Shown here in pieces: positions 27,443 to 35,394 of a DNA stretch of 64,000 nt (position 1 is the stretch's first letter; the number at the start of each line of letters is the position of its first letter). The translations under genes were made by a program, and so were the position numbers. The notes beneath the pieces are model-generated. The model was not told the origin of the DNA, did not search any database, and saw only the letters and a program-made list of their open reading frames with translations. The DNA is from Clostridium swellfunianum (GTDB lineage: Bacteria; Bacillota; Clostridia; Clostridiales; Clostridiaceae): positions 3,146,036 to 3,210,035 of the forward strand of contig NZ_JAMOFV010000006.1 in NCBI RefSeq assembly GCF_023656515.1. The letters are read 5' to 3'.

Positions 27443-29299
27443 ATGATACTAATGCCATTTCCAAAAGAATTGAAATTAAAGGAAGAAAAATTTTTATTAA
27501 AGAGAAACGCAAAAATAGTTTTGGATTCAAGCTGCAACTTTGATGACTTGGAAGCAGCAAAGCTTCTTCAGTCTCAGCTTAAAAAACTATTAGGCTATAC
27601 AATGCCTATAACAAAGACTTTTTCAAAGGAAGAGGGCTCAATTTTTTTAACTAGCACTAAGGCTGACAGTGAGGCTTATAGCTTGGAGATAACTTCACAA
27701 GGTATAGAAATAAGGGGTAAAGGAAGTGCGGGCTTATTTTACGGAGTTCAAACACTTATCCAACTAGCAAAGCAAAATGGAGTAAGTCTTAAGTGCGTAT
27801 TTATTGAAGATGAGCCTTACTTTAAAAACAGAGGTTTCTACCATGATGTGACAAGAGGAAGGGTACCTACTCTGGAAACTTTAAAAGAGCTAGTGGATAG
27901 ACTGGCTTCCTATAAAATAAATCAGCTACAGCTTTATGTAGAACATACTTTTGCTTTCAAAAATATGAGCGAGATATGGACTGGAAAGGATCCTTTGACA
28001 GCAGAGGAAATACTGCTTTTAGACGAGTACTGCAAAAAGCGTCACGTTGAACTGGTACCTTCCATAGCAACCTTTGGACATCTTTATGAGGTTTTATCAA
28101 CTAACAGCTTTGGGGACTTATGCGAGATTGAAGACAGCAAAGGAAAGCCATATTCCTGGGTTGACCGTATGAGACATAATACCTTGGATGTATCAAATGA
28201 AGGAAGCATAAAGCTTGTAGAATACATGATAGAGGAGTTTCTGCCTTTATTTAGCTCTAACAAGTTTAATATCTGCTGTGATGAAACCTTCGACCTTGGA
28301 AAGGGAAAGAATTTAGAGCTTGCACAAAAGGTTGGCTCCGGAAGACTGTATGTAGATTTTTTAAACAAGGTTATAGACATAGTTAAGAAGTATGATAAAA
28401 AAGTTATGTTCTGGGGAGATATTATCCTGCATCATCCAGAACTCTTAGGAGAGATACCAAGCGATGTAACCTGCTTAAACTGGTTCTATGGAGCAAATCC
28501 AAAGGAAAAAGATACACAGGTTATAGCAGAAAGCGGCATTCCTCAATATGTTTGTCCTGGGGTTAATGCTTGGAATAGATTTATGTGTAATTACGATGAA
28601 GCCTTTCCTAATATCACAAAGATGATTGAATATGGAAAGAAACATGGTGCTGTAGGAGCATTAAACACAGACTGGGGCGATTTTGGGCATGTGAACCTTC
28701 TTGGTAATTCTATACCTGGAATGATTTACGGAGCTTCACTTTCTTGGAATCCAGAAGGTGAAAAAGATTTTGAAAAAGTTTATGAAAATATCTCTAAGCT
28801 TGAATATGACGATAAATCAGGAAGAATAGTTAGTCTTCTTAGAGATTTGTTTAAAGCAGAGAGAGCAAACTGGTGGCACGTAACTATGTGGAGAGAGGCT
28901 AAGCTTTTAAAAGAGCCTGAACTGGATAAATGGTATGACGTGTTTAGAAATATAAAAATAGAAGAAATAGTCGCAGGTTATAATAATTCTAAAAAGCTTA
29001 TAGATGAACTTATAAGTCTTGTACCTTCTCTTTCACGTGAAAAGAATACAGATATTGAAGAGCTAGTAGTTTCAGCTCAGGGACTTCCTATTTTAAATGC
29101 TCTGTTCACTGTGATTAAAAAGTACGACCTTGGACAGACAGAGCTAGAGCTCCTAGAAGAACCAAAAACTATTGCTGAAGAGCTTGAATATTGGCTTGCT
29201 GACTACAGCAGAGTATGGAGAATAAGAAACAAGGAAAGTGAGCTTTACAGAATAAGAGAAAATGTTGAGTATCTCTGCGACTTTTTAAGGAGAGTATAA
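27443..29299 (+). CDS. GH20-type beta-N-acetylhexosaminidase
   Basis: Predicted exo-beta-N-acetylhexosaminidase of 618 aa from the ATG at 27443 (GGGTG upstream). An N-terminal zincin-like domain (about 1-110, ending GLFYGVQTLIQL) is followed by a TIM barrel that starts NRGFYHDVTRGRVPTLE. The catalytic Asp-Glu pair is D280-E281 in NICCDETFDLG, matching the GH20 Asp-Glu pair used in substrate-assisted catalysis. The C-terminal part (about 440-618) is helical. The barrel motifs are diverged from classical HexA/NahA enzymes, so specificity for GlcNAc, GalNAc or a sulfated form is open. The GH3 gene starts only 3 nt after its stop. GlcNAc released here would feed NagA after phosphorylation. Confidence 0.8.
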   Translation: MILMPFPKELKLKEEKFLLKRNAKIVLDSSCNFDDLEAAKLLQSQLKKLLGYTMPITKTFSKEEGSIFLTSTKADSEAYSLEITSQGIEIRGKGSAGLFYGVQTLIQLAKQNGVSLKCVFIEDEPYFKNRGFYHDVTRGRVPTLETLKELVDRLASYKINQLQLYVEHTFAFKNMSEIWTGKDPLTAEEILLLDEYCKKRHVELVPSIATFGHLYEVLSTNSFGDLCEIEDSKGKPYSWVDRMRHNTLDVSNEGSIKLVEYMIEEFLPLFSSNKFNICCDETFDLGKGKNLELAQKVGSGRLYVDFLNKVIDIVKKYDKKVMFWGDIILHHPELLGEIPSDVTCLNWFYGANPKEKDTQVIAESGIPQYVCPGVNAWNRFMCNYDEAFPNITKMIEYGKKHGAVGALNTDWGDFGHVNLLGNSIPGMIYGASLSWNPEGEKDFEKVYENISKLEYDDKSGRIVSLLRDLFKAERANWWHVTMWREAKLLKEPELDKWYDVFRNIKIEEIVAGYNNSKKLIDELISLVPSLSREKNTDIEELVVSAQGLPILNALFTVIKKYDLGQTELELLEEPKTIAEELEYWLADYSRVWRIRNKESELYRIRENVEYLCDFLRRV

Positions 29300-29302
29300 C
29301 AA

Positions 29303-31477
29303 ATGAAAGATAAAAATAATATACCTTCATACAAAAATCCTGAGCTGCCAATTGAAAAAAGAGTTGAGGATTTGCTTTCCAGGCTGACCTTGGGTGAAAA
29401 GATTACTCAAATGTTATTTAACAGCCCGGCCGTAGAAAGGTTGGACATTCCGCAGTACAACTGGTGGAATGAAGGGCTTCATGGAGTGGCGAGAGCGGGA
29501 GTAGCAACAGTTTTTCCTCAGGCAATAGGTCTCGGGGCCACCTTTGATGAAGAGTTTATGGAAAAAGTAGCTGAGGTTATATCCGATGAAGCAAGAGCAA
29601 AGTACAATGAACATTCTGCTATTGGCGACAGAGGAATATACAAAGGCCTAACTTATTGGTCTCCAAATATTAATATATTTAGAGACCCAAGATGGGGAAG
29701 AGGACATGAGACCTATGGAGAGGATCCTTATCTAACCTCAAGAATGGGTATTGCCTTTATAAAAGGACTTCAAGGAAACGATCCAAAATATAAAAAACTT
29801 GATGCTACAATAAAACACTACGCTGTTCACAGTGGTCCTGAAGGCAAGCGTCACGAGTTTAATGTGGATATAGACATAAAGCAGATGAGAGAAACCTATC
29901 TTTATGCCTTTAGAGAGTGCGTAAGAGAAACTGAGGTTTCAGCAGTTATGGGAGCTTATAATAGAGTAAATGGAGAACCTTGCTGTGGAAGCAAGACTCT
30001 GCTTGAAGATTTCTTAAGAAAAGAGTGGGGCTTTGAAGGCTATGTAGTATCTGACTGCGGTGCAATCTGCGATTTCCACGAGCATCATAAGGTTACTCAC
30101 AATGCTGCAGAATCCAGCGCCATGGCTGTAAATAACGGCTGCGATTTAAACTGTGGAAATGCTTATACTTATTTAAAGGCTGCAGTTGCTTCAGGAATGA
30201 TACCTGAAGAGAATATAGATAAAGCGCTAAGAAGATTGCTTTTTGCAAAATTTAAATTAGGAATGTTTGATGCACCTGAAATAGTACCTTATAGCAATCT
30301 TAACTACGATAGCATAGACACCAAGGAAAATAGAGAGCTTGCACTTGAAGCTGCTAAAAAGTCAATTGTACTTTTGAAAAATGAAAAAAACACTTTGCCT
30401 TTAAACAAAGATATAAAAGCTATAGCAGTAATAGGTCCAAATGCAGATTCAAAGGATGTACTGCTTGGAAATTATAATGGTACTCCTTCAGAATACTCAA
30501 CTATGCTTCAAGGCATAAGAAATAGAGCATCCAAGAATACAAAGATTATTTATGCTGAGGGCTGTGACTTAACTAAAAAAGATGTTGGCTCTTGGGCTGT
30601 GGATTTAATACCTGAAGCTGTTATTGCAGCTAAAAAAGCTGATGCAGTAGTTATATGCCTTGGACTTTCGCCAAGAATAGAAGGAGAGCAGGGAGATGCC
30701 TTCAACTCAGACGCCAGCGGAGATAGAATAGATATAACACTTCCAGGAAGACAGGAGGCGCTTCTAAAGGCTGTGGCAGAAACAGGCAAACCGATTATTC
30801 TGGTTTTATCAAATGGAAGTGCAATTGCTTTAGGAGATACTGAAAAATATTCTTCAGCTATACTTGAAGCTTGGTATCCAGGCGAGGAGGGTGGAAATGC
30901 GGTTGCAGATGTTATTTTTGGCAACTATAATCCAGCTGGAAGACTTCCTGTAACCTTTGTAAAGTCTGTAGAAGATTTGCCAGATTTTGAAGACTATGAT
31001 ATGGAAGGCAGAACCTACAGATTTATGAATAAGGAACCATTGTATCCTTTTGGGTTTGGCTTAAGCTATACAAAATTCAATTATTCAAATCTAAAGCTAA
31101 GCTGCAAGGAACTAAATCCTCAAGAAGATATAGATATATCGTTTGAAATTGAGAATGTTGGAGGTTTTGATGGAGAAGAGGTCGTACAGATTTACTTGAA
31201 GGACTTGGAAGCTTCTACGACAGTTCCAAATCATTCGCTTGTCGCTTTAAGAAGAGTAGCCTTAAATAAGGGTGAAAAGCAAGCTTTAAGCTTTAAAATT
31301 AAAGCCAGACAAATGGCTGTTATAAAAGAAGATGGTAGCTGTGTTATTGAGCCAGGAAGCTTTGCTGTTTACGTAGGTGGCAGTCAACCCGATGAGCTAA
31401 GCAAGAGGCTAACAGGTGGAGATATGCTAAAAGATACCTTCTTCATTAATGGGGAGGAAATGATTATTGAATACTAA
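29303..31477 (+). CDS. GH3 beta-glycosidase (beta-xylosidase/beta-glucosidase type)
   Basis: Retaining exo-beta-glycosidase of 724 aa. It has an N-terminal barrel (about 20-330) with WWNEGLHGVAR, DPRWGRGHETYGEDP and KHYAVHSGPEGKRH, and the nucleophile D251 in VVSDCGAI. An alpha/beta sandwich (about 350-570) and a C-terminal fibronectin III-like domain (about 610-715) follow. The WWNE motif is common in the branch containing xylosidases and arabinosidases, but also some glucosidases. There is no signal peptide. It starts 3 nt after the hexosaminidase gene, so they are coupled. Exact sugar unknown. Confidence 0.9.
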   Translation: MKDKNNIPSYKNPELPIEKRVEDLLSRLTLGEKITQMLFNSPAVERLDIPQYNWWNEGLHGVARAGVATVFPQAIGLGATFDEEFMEKVAEVISDEARAKYNEHSAIGDRGIYKGLTYWSPNINIFRDPRWGRGHETYGEDPYLTSRMGIAFIKGLQGNDPKYKKLDATIKHYAVHSGPEGKRHEFNVDIDIKQMRETYLYAFRECVRETEVSAVMGAYNRVNGEPCCGSKTLLEDFLRKEWGFEGYVVSDCGAICDFHEHHKVTHNAAESSAMAVNNGCDLNCGNAYTYLKAAVASGMIPEENIDKALRRLLFAKFKLGMFDAPEIVPYSNLNYDSIDTKENRELALEAAKKSIVLLKNEKNTLPLNKDIKAIAVIGPNADSKDVLLGNYNGTPSEYSTMLQGIRNRASKNTKIIYAEGCDLTKKDVGSWAVDLIPEAVIAAKKADAVVICLGLSPRIEGEQGDAFNSDASGDRIDITLPGRQEALLKAVAETGKPIILVLSNGSAIALGDTEKYSSAILEAWYPGEEGGNAVADVIFGNYNPAGRLPVTFVKSVEDLPDFEDYDMEGRTYRFMNKEPLYPFGFGLSYTKFNYSNLKLSCKELNPQEDIDISFEIENVGGFDGEEVVQIYLKDLEASTTVPNHSLVALRRVALNKGEKQALSFKIKARQMAVIKEDGSCVIEPGSFAVYVGGSQPDELSKRLTGGDMLKDTFFINGEEMIIEY

Positions 31478-31546
31478 AAGAAGCAGCGGAATAGAGTAAT
31501 TTTTAAAGGATTGAGTAGACGTTTTTAATAAATAACTTCTTCACAC

Positions 31547-31601
31547 AAACATACTCATTTTCATACTATGAATTAAAGCACTATATGGAGTGAGTATGTT
31601 T
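31547..31601 (+). promoter_or_regulatory. Inverted repeat enclosing the manC ribosome binding site
   Basis: AAACATACTCA (31547-31557) is complementary to TGAGTATGTTT (31591-31601), whose last base is the first base of the manC TTG start. The presumed GGAG (31587-31590) sits in the loop next to the stem. The fold could modulate manC translation. Confidence 0.4.
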
Positions 31602-32668
31602 TGCTATACGCACTAATTTTAGCAGGAGGAAAAGGACTAAGGTTATATCCATTATCAAGAGAAAAAAATCCCAAACAGTTTCTGAAGGTGATAAATGATA
31701 AGAGCTTTTTGAGAAACACAGTGGACAGAATAAGACCTTTGGTAAACAAGGAGAACATTTATGTTGTAACTAATGAAGAATATTTAGATAAAATCTATGC
31801 AGAACTTCCCGATATAAACAGAGATAACATCTTTGTTGAGCCAGAAAACAAGGAAACAGCAACATGTATAGGATTATCTGCAGTTAAACTTTTAAAAAGG
31901 GACAAAGATGCTACAATGATAGTTCTTCCCTCAGATCATTATATTGAGGGAGATAAGATGTTTATAGATACTCTTTCTCAAGCTGTAGAAATTGCAGAGA
32001 GGAGAAGAGGACTAATAACCATAGGAGTATCCCCTACAAGGCCTGAAACAGGCTACGGATATATTGAGATGGGAGAAAGAATTAATGGCGATATTGCTTC
32101 CTATAAGGTTGAGAGGTTTACAGAAAAGCCAAATATTGAAGTAGCAAAAGATTTTATACTAAAAGGAACCTATCTTTGGAATAGCGGCATGTTTGTATGG
32201 AGAGCAGATGTATTCCTAAGAGAAATGGAGAAATATCTTCCTAAGATGTACAAAAACTTAATGACTATATATCAGCATATAGGAGAATCAACAGAGCACG
32301 AAGTAATAAAAGACCAATACAGCCTTATTGATGGAATATCTGTAGACTTCGGAATAATGCAAAAGACTAGGAAGGCTTATGTTATAAAATGCGAATTTGT
32401 TTGGGACGACATAGGAAGCTTTGCAGCTTTAGGAAGGTTTTTGAATAATTACCGAGACAACAATATATCAGGTAATGCATTCATGGAACAAAGCGAGAAC
32501 TGTTATGTGTTTGGAAAAGATAAGCTTATTATAGGCTTTGGAATAAAAGATTTGGTTATAGTTGATGCAGGGGATGTGCTGCTGGTTATGGATAAGAATA
32601 AGGAACAAGAGGTTAAACATCTTGTAAATGAAATTAAAAAGATAAATGAATTAGGTGAATACCTGTAA
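31601..32668 (+). CDS. manC: Mannose-1-phosphate guanylyltransferase
   Basis: Makes GDP-mannose from mannose-1-phosphate and GTP in the cytoplasm. The nucleotidyltransferase motif is LILAGGKGLRLYPLSR followed by NPKQF. Other typical pieces are VEPENKETATCIG, LPSDHYIEG, ETGYGYIE, FTEKP and WNSGMFVW. At 355 aa it is the single-domain form without the phosphomannose isomerase domain. The start is TTG at 31601; an ATG five bases upstream is out of frame. It is anabolic, at the end of a catabolic gene run: released mannose may be routed into cell-surface polymers, or the gene may simply adjoin the run. It is closed by a terminator hairpin. Confidence 0.93.
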   Translation: MLYALILAGGKGLRLYPLSREKNPKQFLKVINDKSFLRNTVDRIRPLVNKENIYVVTNEEYLDKIYAELPDINRDNIFVEPENKETATCIGLSAVKLLKRDKDATMIVLPSDHYIEGDKMFIDTLSQAVEIAERRRGLITIGVSPTRPETGYGYIEMGERINGDIASYKVERFTEKPNIEVAKDFILKGTYLWNSGMFVWRADVFLREMEKYLPKMYKNLMTIYQHIGESTEHEVIKDQYSLIDGISVDFGIMQKTRKAYVIKCEFVWDDIGSFAALGRFLNNYRDNNISGNAFMEQSENCYVFGKDKLIIGFGIKDLVIVDAGDVLLVMDKNKEQEVKHLVNEIKKINELGEYL

Positions 32669-32672
32669 GAAA

Positions 32673-32715
32673 AGGCTTTGGTGGGAGAATATTGCCCTCA
32701 CCAAAGCTTATTTTA
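32673..32715 (+). terminator. Terminator after manC
   Basis: GCTTTGGTG (32675-32683) pairs with CACCAAAGC (32699-32707), extended by GG/CC pairs inside, and is followed by TTATTTTAT. It probably ends the sulfatase-to-manC transcript. Confidence 0.75.
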
Positions 32716-32742
32716 TATTCTATATTAAGATGTAGAATATAA
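32713..32742 (+). promoter_or_regulatory. Palindromic operator candidate before the RpiR gene
   Basis: TTATATTCTA (32713-32722) and its perfect complement (32733-32742) are separated by 10 bases, giving half-sites two helical turns apart. A -10-like TATAAT follows at 32756-32761, so the right arm covers the -35 zone. Suits autorepression by the RpiR protein (inference). Confidence 0.5.
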
Positions 32743-32795
32743 TAAAGCTTTATGCTATAATACTTATTAATTTGGTAAGATAGGGATGATTTTCC

Positions 32796-33560
32796 ATGAA
32801 GATAGATTTAGAAAAAATCATAAAAAATAAGGACATAACAAAACTGGAGCAGCATGTCCTAGAATATATTATAAACAATATAAATAGCGTGATGAAGATA
32901 GGGGTTAGAGGAGTAGCAAAAGAAAACTTTACTTCAACTTCAACAATAATGAGGCTTGCAAAAAAAATGGGCTATGACGGTTTTGTAGATATGGTATATA
33001 ATCTAATACCTTTAGTAAACAAAGATCAAGTTAAGGAACATGAAATTAAAGATAAGATGGATGGGATGGATTTAGTAAATTTACTTAAATTTATTTCTGA
33101 AGAGGATGTAAATGTTTTTATAAATCTTATGAAGCATGTGAACAACAAGCTTATTTTTATATATGCTACTGGCTTTTCAAAGATAGCTGCTGAGTATCTG
33201 AACAACAGATTGGTTATAACTGGCAGCAAAAGCATATTTTCAAGCGGAAGTGATTCAATAGGTATATTTGAAAACCATCTCGATGACATGGCAATGTTAA
33301 TAGTTATATCTAAATCTGGAGAAACCAAGACTGTATTAGATAAGGTAATAGCAGCAAAACAAAGGGGTATAAAAGTAATCTCTATCACAAGAGAGATAGA
33401 AAATAGCATTGCAAAGGCATCAGATATAAACTTTAAGATATTTGATATGAATAAACTTGACGATAGAAACTATTATCCAAATACATTCTTTCCTAATGTA
33501 TGTATGCTTATAGAGTATTTAATTTTTAGGTATTTAATTGAACAAAACAGGACAAAATGA
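32796..33560 (+). CDS. RpiR/MurR-family sugar-phosphate-responsive regulator
   Basis: A 254-aa regulator with an N-terminal RpiR helix-turn-helix (about 1-75, with FTSTSTIMRLAKKMGYDGF). A C-terminal SIS domain (about 105-240, with IFIYATGFSKIAAEYL and IVISKSGETKTV) should sense a phosphosugar. It lies immediately before an alpha-glucoside PTS gene and its GH4 hydrolase gene, so the likely effector is a phosphorylated disaccharide or glucose-6-phosphate. The same order (rpiR, malP, malH) exists in C. acetobutylicum as I recall. A terminator separates it from the PTS gene, which has its own promoter region. Confidence 0.9.
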   Translation: MKIDLEKIIKNKDITKLEQHVLEYIINNINSVMKIGVRGVAKENFTSTSTIMRLAKKMGYDGFVDMVYNLIPLVNKDQVKEHEIKDKMDGMDLVNLLKFISEEDVNVFINLMKHVNNKLIFIYATGFSKIAAEYLNNRLVITGSKSIFSSGSDSIGIFENHLDDMAMLIVISKSGETKTVLDKVIAAKQRGIKVISITREIENSIAKASDINFKIFDMNKLDDRNYYPNTFFPNVCMLIEYLIFRYLIEQNRTK

Positions 33561-33594
33561 AAACGTGTTACCTTCTGAGGTAACATGTTTTTTT
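33561..33594 (+). terminator. Terminator after the RpiR gene
   Basis: A 13-bp stem (33561-33573 with 33578-33590, core GTTACCT/AGGTAAC, one G-T pair) has a 4-nt loop and a run of Ts, so it is a canonical rho-independent terminator. Confidence 0.9.
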
Positions 33595-33616
33595 AAGCCC
33601 TAAATCTATTCACATC

Positions 33617-33629
33617 TGTAATCGTTACA
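33617..33629. promoter_or_regulatory. Candidate CcpA (cre-like) site before the PTS gene
   Basis: TGTAATCGTTACA is a perfect TGTAA/TTACA inverted repeat 71 bp before the PTS start codon. It resembles the variable cre sites reported for clostridial CcpA. Carbon catabolite control of this sugar operon would be expected. Confidence 0.5.
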
Positions 33630-33699
33630 TTTATAATCAAACTACAGCAAGTCGTAAGACAAAATTTCATAAAAAATATAAGATTAGGGGGACAATCCT

Positions 33700-35283
33700 A
33701 TGAAGAAAAAACTTATGGATGCTATGCAACAGTTTTCCAAAGGTATGTTTGTACCAGTTCTTATTCTTCCGATTGCAGGTTTGTTAATAGCATTTGGTAA
33801 TCTGTTTACTAATGCAAAGCTTGCAGAAATAATGCCATTTTTGAAGGCGCCAGCAATAAATGGTTTTGGAAGAATGCTTTCAGGTTCCTTGGTTTCAATT
33901 CTTACAAATCTAGGACTTATTTTCTGTGTTGGTCTTGCAGTAGGCCTGGCGAAAGAGAAGAAATCTCATGCAGGTTTCACAGCGGTATTATCTTATTTAG
34001 TTTATATCAATGCAATGAATATTTACATGAGCATCAACAAGCTGCTAGTACCAGCTGACAAGTTAAGAGGTTCAGGTCAAGCAATGGTTCTTGGTGTTCA
34101 AGTATTAGACATGGGTGTTTTCCTTGGAATAATTCTTGGAATAATAGTAGCACTTATTCACAACAGATATGTAAATACAGAGTTTGACGGTGCATGGCAA
34201 ACTTATGGTGGACCAAGACTAGTATTTATAATTCTTATACCAATAATGGTGTTGCTAGCAGTGATCTTTACTTATGTTTGGCCACCAGTACAAGGTGCGA
34301 TTTCAAGCCTTGGAAACTTTATAAGAGCTACAGGTAACTTTGGTATATTCCTATATGGTTTACTAGACAGACTTCTTATACCAACTGGTCTGCACCACTT
34401 AGTTTATACTCCGTTCCTTTATACGCAAATAGGTGGAGTTGCTGAAATAGGTGGAAAAGTTATAGAAGGTGCTAGAAATATTTACTTTGCAGAAATAGCA
34501 GATCCAAAGATATTAAGATTGTCATCAACAGTTATATACGATGCTCGTGGTCTTTCAAAGATGTTTGGTCTATTAGGTGCAGCATTAGCTATGTATCATA
34601 CTGCTAAGCCATCAAAGAAGACTGCAATAAAGGCTATACTAATTTCAGCGGCTGTAACTTCTTTAATAGCTGGTGTTACAGAACCACTTGAGTTCTCCTT
34701 CTTATTCACTGCCCCAATATTATTCGTAGCGCACTCAGTGCTGAATGGATTAGGTATGGTTGTGTTAAATATATTTGACGTAAGAGCTATAGGACCAAAT
34801 GGAGTTATAGATTTCTTGCTATACAACATACCACTTGGAGTTGCTAAAACAAGCTGGCCAATGTTTATATTAATAGGTTTAGTTCAAGCAGTGGTTTACT
34901 ATTTCATATTCAGATTGCTTATAACTAAGTTGAATCTAAAAACTCCAGGCAGAGAAGAGGAAACAGAAGAGACTAAGCTTTACAGCAAAAAAGACTATGT
35001 TGCTAAGCAGGAAGGTGAAAAGTCTGGAAATGCTAATGGAGATTTAGCTGCTACAGTAGTGGAAGCTTTAGGTGGAGCAGACAACATAGAAAAAGTTGAC
35101 AACTGCTACACAAGATTAAGACTTATAATTAAGGATACTAGCAAGGTTGATCAGACAGCCCTAAAAGGTACAGGTGCTAGTGGTGTAATTGTAAAAGACA
35201 GAAACGTTCAAGTAGTTTATGGATTACAAGTAACAAAAATAAGAAAAGCAGTGGATGATTTTTTAGGAATCCAAGGTGAATAA
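33700..35283 (+). CDS. malP: PTS EIICB transporter, alpha-glucoside (maltose) type
   Basis: Membrane permease that imports and phosphorylates an alpha-glucoside, probably maltose or a sucrose isomer. About ten hydrophobic segments form the EIIC domain (1-415); it contains GVTEPLEFSFLF, the substrate-site motif of the glucose-superfamily EIIC. A charged linker (about 418-450) leads to EIIB, whose phosphorylated Cys is C469 in VDNCYTRLRL. At 527 aa there is no EIIA domain, so a glucose-type EIIA encoded elsewhere must donate phosphate. Assignment to alpha-glucosides rests on the GH4 gene downstream and on synteny. AGGGGG stands upstream of the ATG. Confidence 0.88.
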   Translation: MKKKLMDAMQQFSKGMFVPVLILPIAGLLIAFGNLFTNAKLAEIMPFLKAPAINGFGRMLSGSLVSILTNLGLIFCVGLAVGLAKEKKSHAGFTAVLSYLVYINAMNIYMSINKLLVPADKLRGSGQAMVLGVQVLDMGVFLGIILGIIVALIHNRYVNTEFDGAWQTYGGPRLVFIILIPIMVLLAVIFTYVWPPVQGAISSLGNFIRATGNFGIFLYGLLDRLLIPTGLHHLVYTPFLYTQIGGVAEIGGKVIEGARNIYFAEIADPKILRLSSTVIYDARGLSKMFGLLGAALAMYHTAKPSKKTAIKAILISAAVTSLIAGVTEPLEFSFLFTAPILFVAHSVLNGLGMVVLNIFDVRAIGPNGVIDFLLYNIPLGVAKTSWPMFILIGLVQAVVYYFIFRLLITKLNLKTPGREEETEETKLYSKKDYVAKQEGEKSGNANGDLAATVVEALGGADNIEKVDNCYTRLRLIIKDTSKVDQTALKGTGASGVIVKDRNVQVVYGLQVTKIRKAVDDFLGIQGE

Positions 35284-35313
35284 AGTTTTCTTTTAAGAAG
35301 ACAATTAATATAT

Positions 35314-35348
35314 TGGAATGCACGGAATTTATAATTCCGTGTACTCCA
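35314..35348 (+). terminator. Hairpin between malP and malH genes
   Basis: GCACGGAATT (35320-35329) pairs with AATTCCGTGT (35333-35342), with further TGGA/TCCA pairing outside. No T-run follows, so it may be an RNA-stability or processing element giving unequal expression of transporter and hydrolase. Confidence 0.45.
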
Positions 35349-35394
35349 TTTATCAAAACTATTAAAAAAAACAACTATTAGAGGTGAAAAATCT

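Noticed and set aside
27443-29299. GH84 (O-GlcNAcase/hyaluronidase-type) instead of GH20
   Set aside because: GH84 uses a DD pair; this protein has the D-E pair in CCDETFD and the N-terminal zincin-like domain of GH20.
30550-30924. 124-codon minus-strand ORF within the GH3 gene
   Set aside because: Shadow of the alpha/beta sandwich domain of the GH3 gene; Ser/Ala-rich with no homology I recognise.
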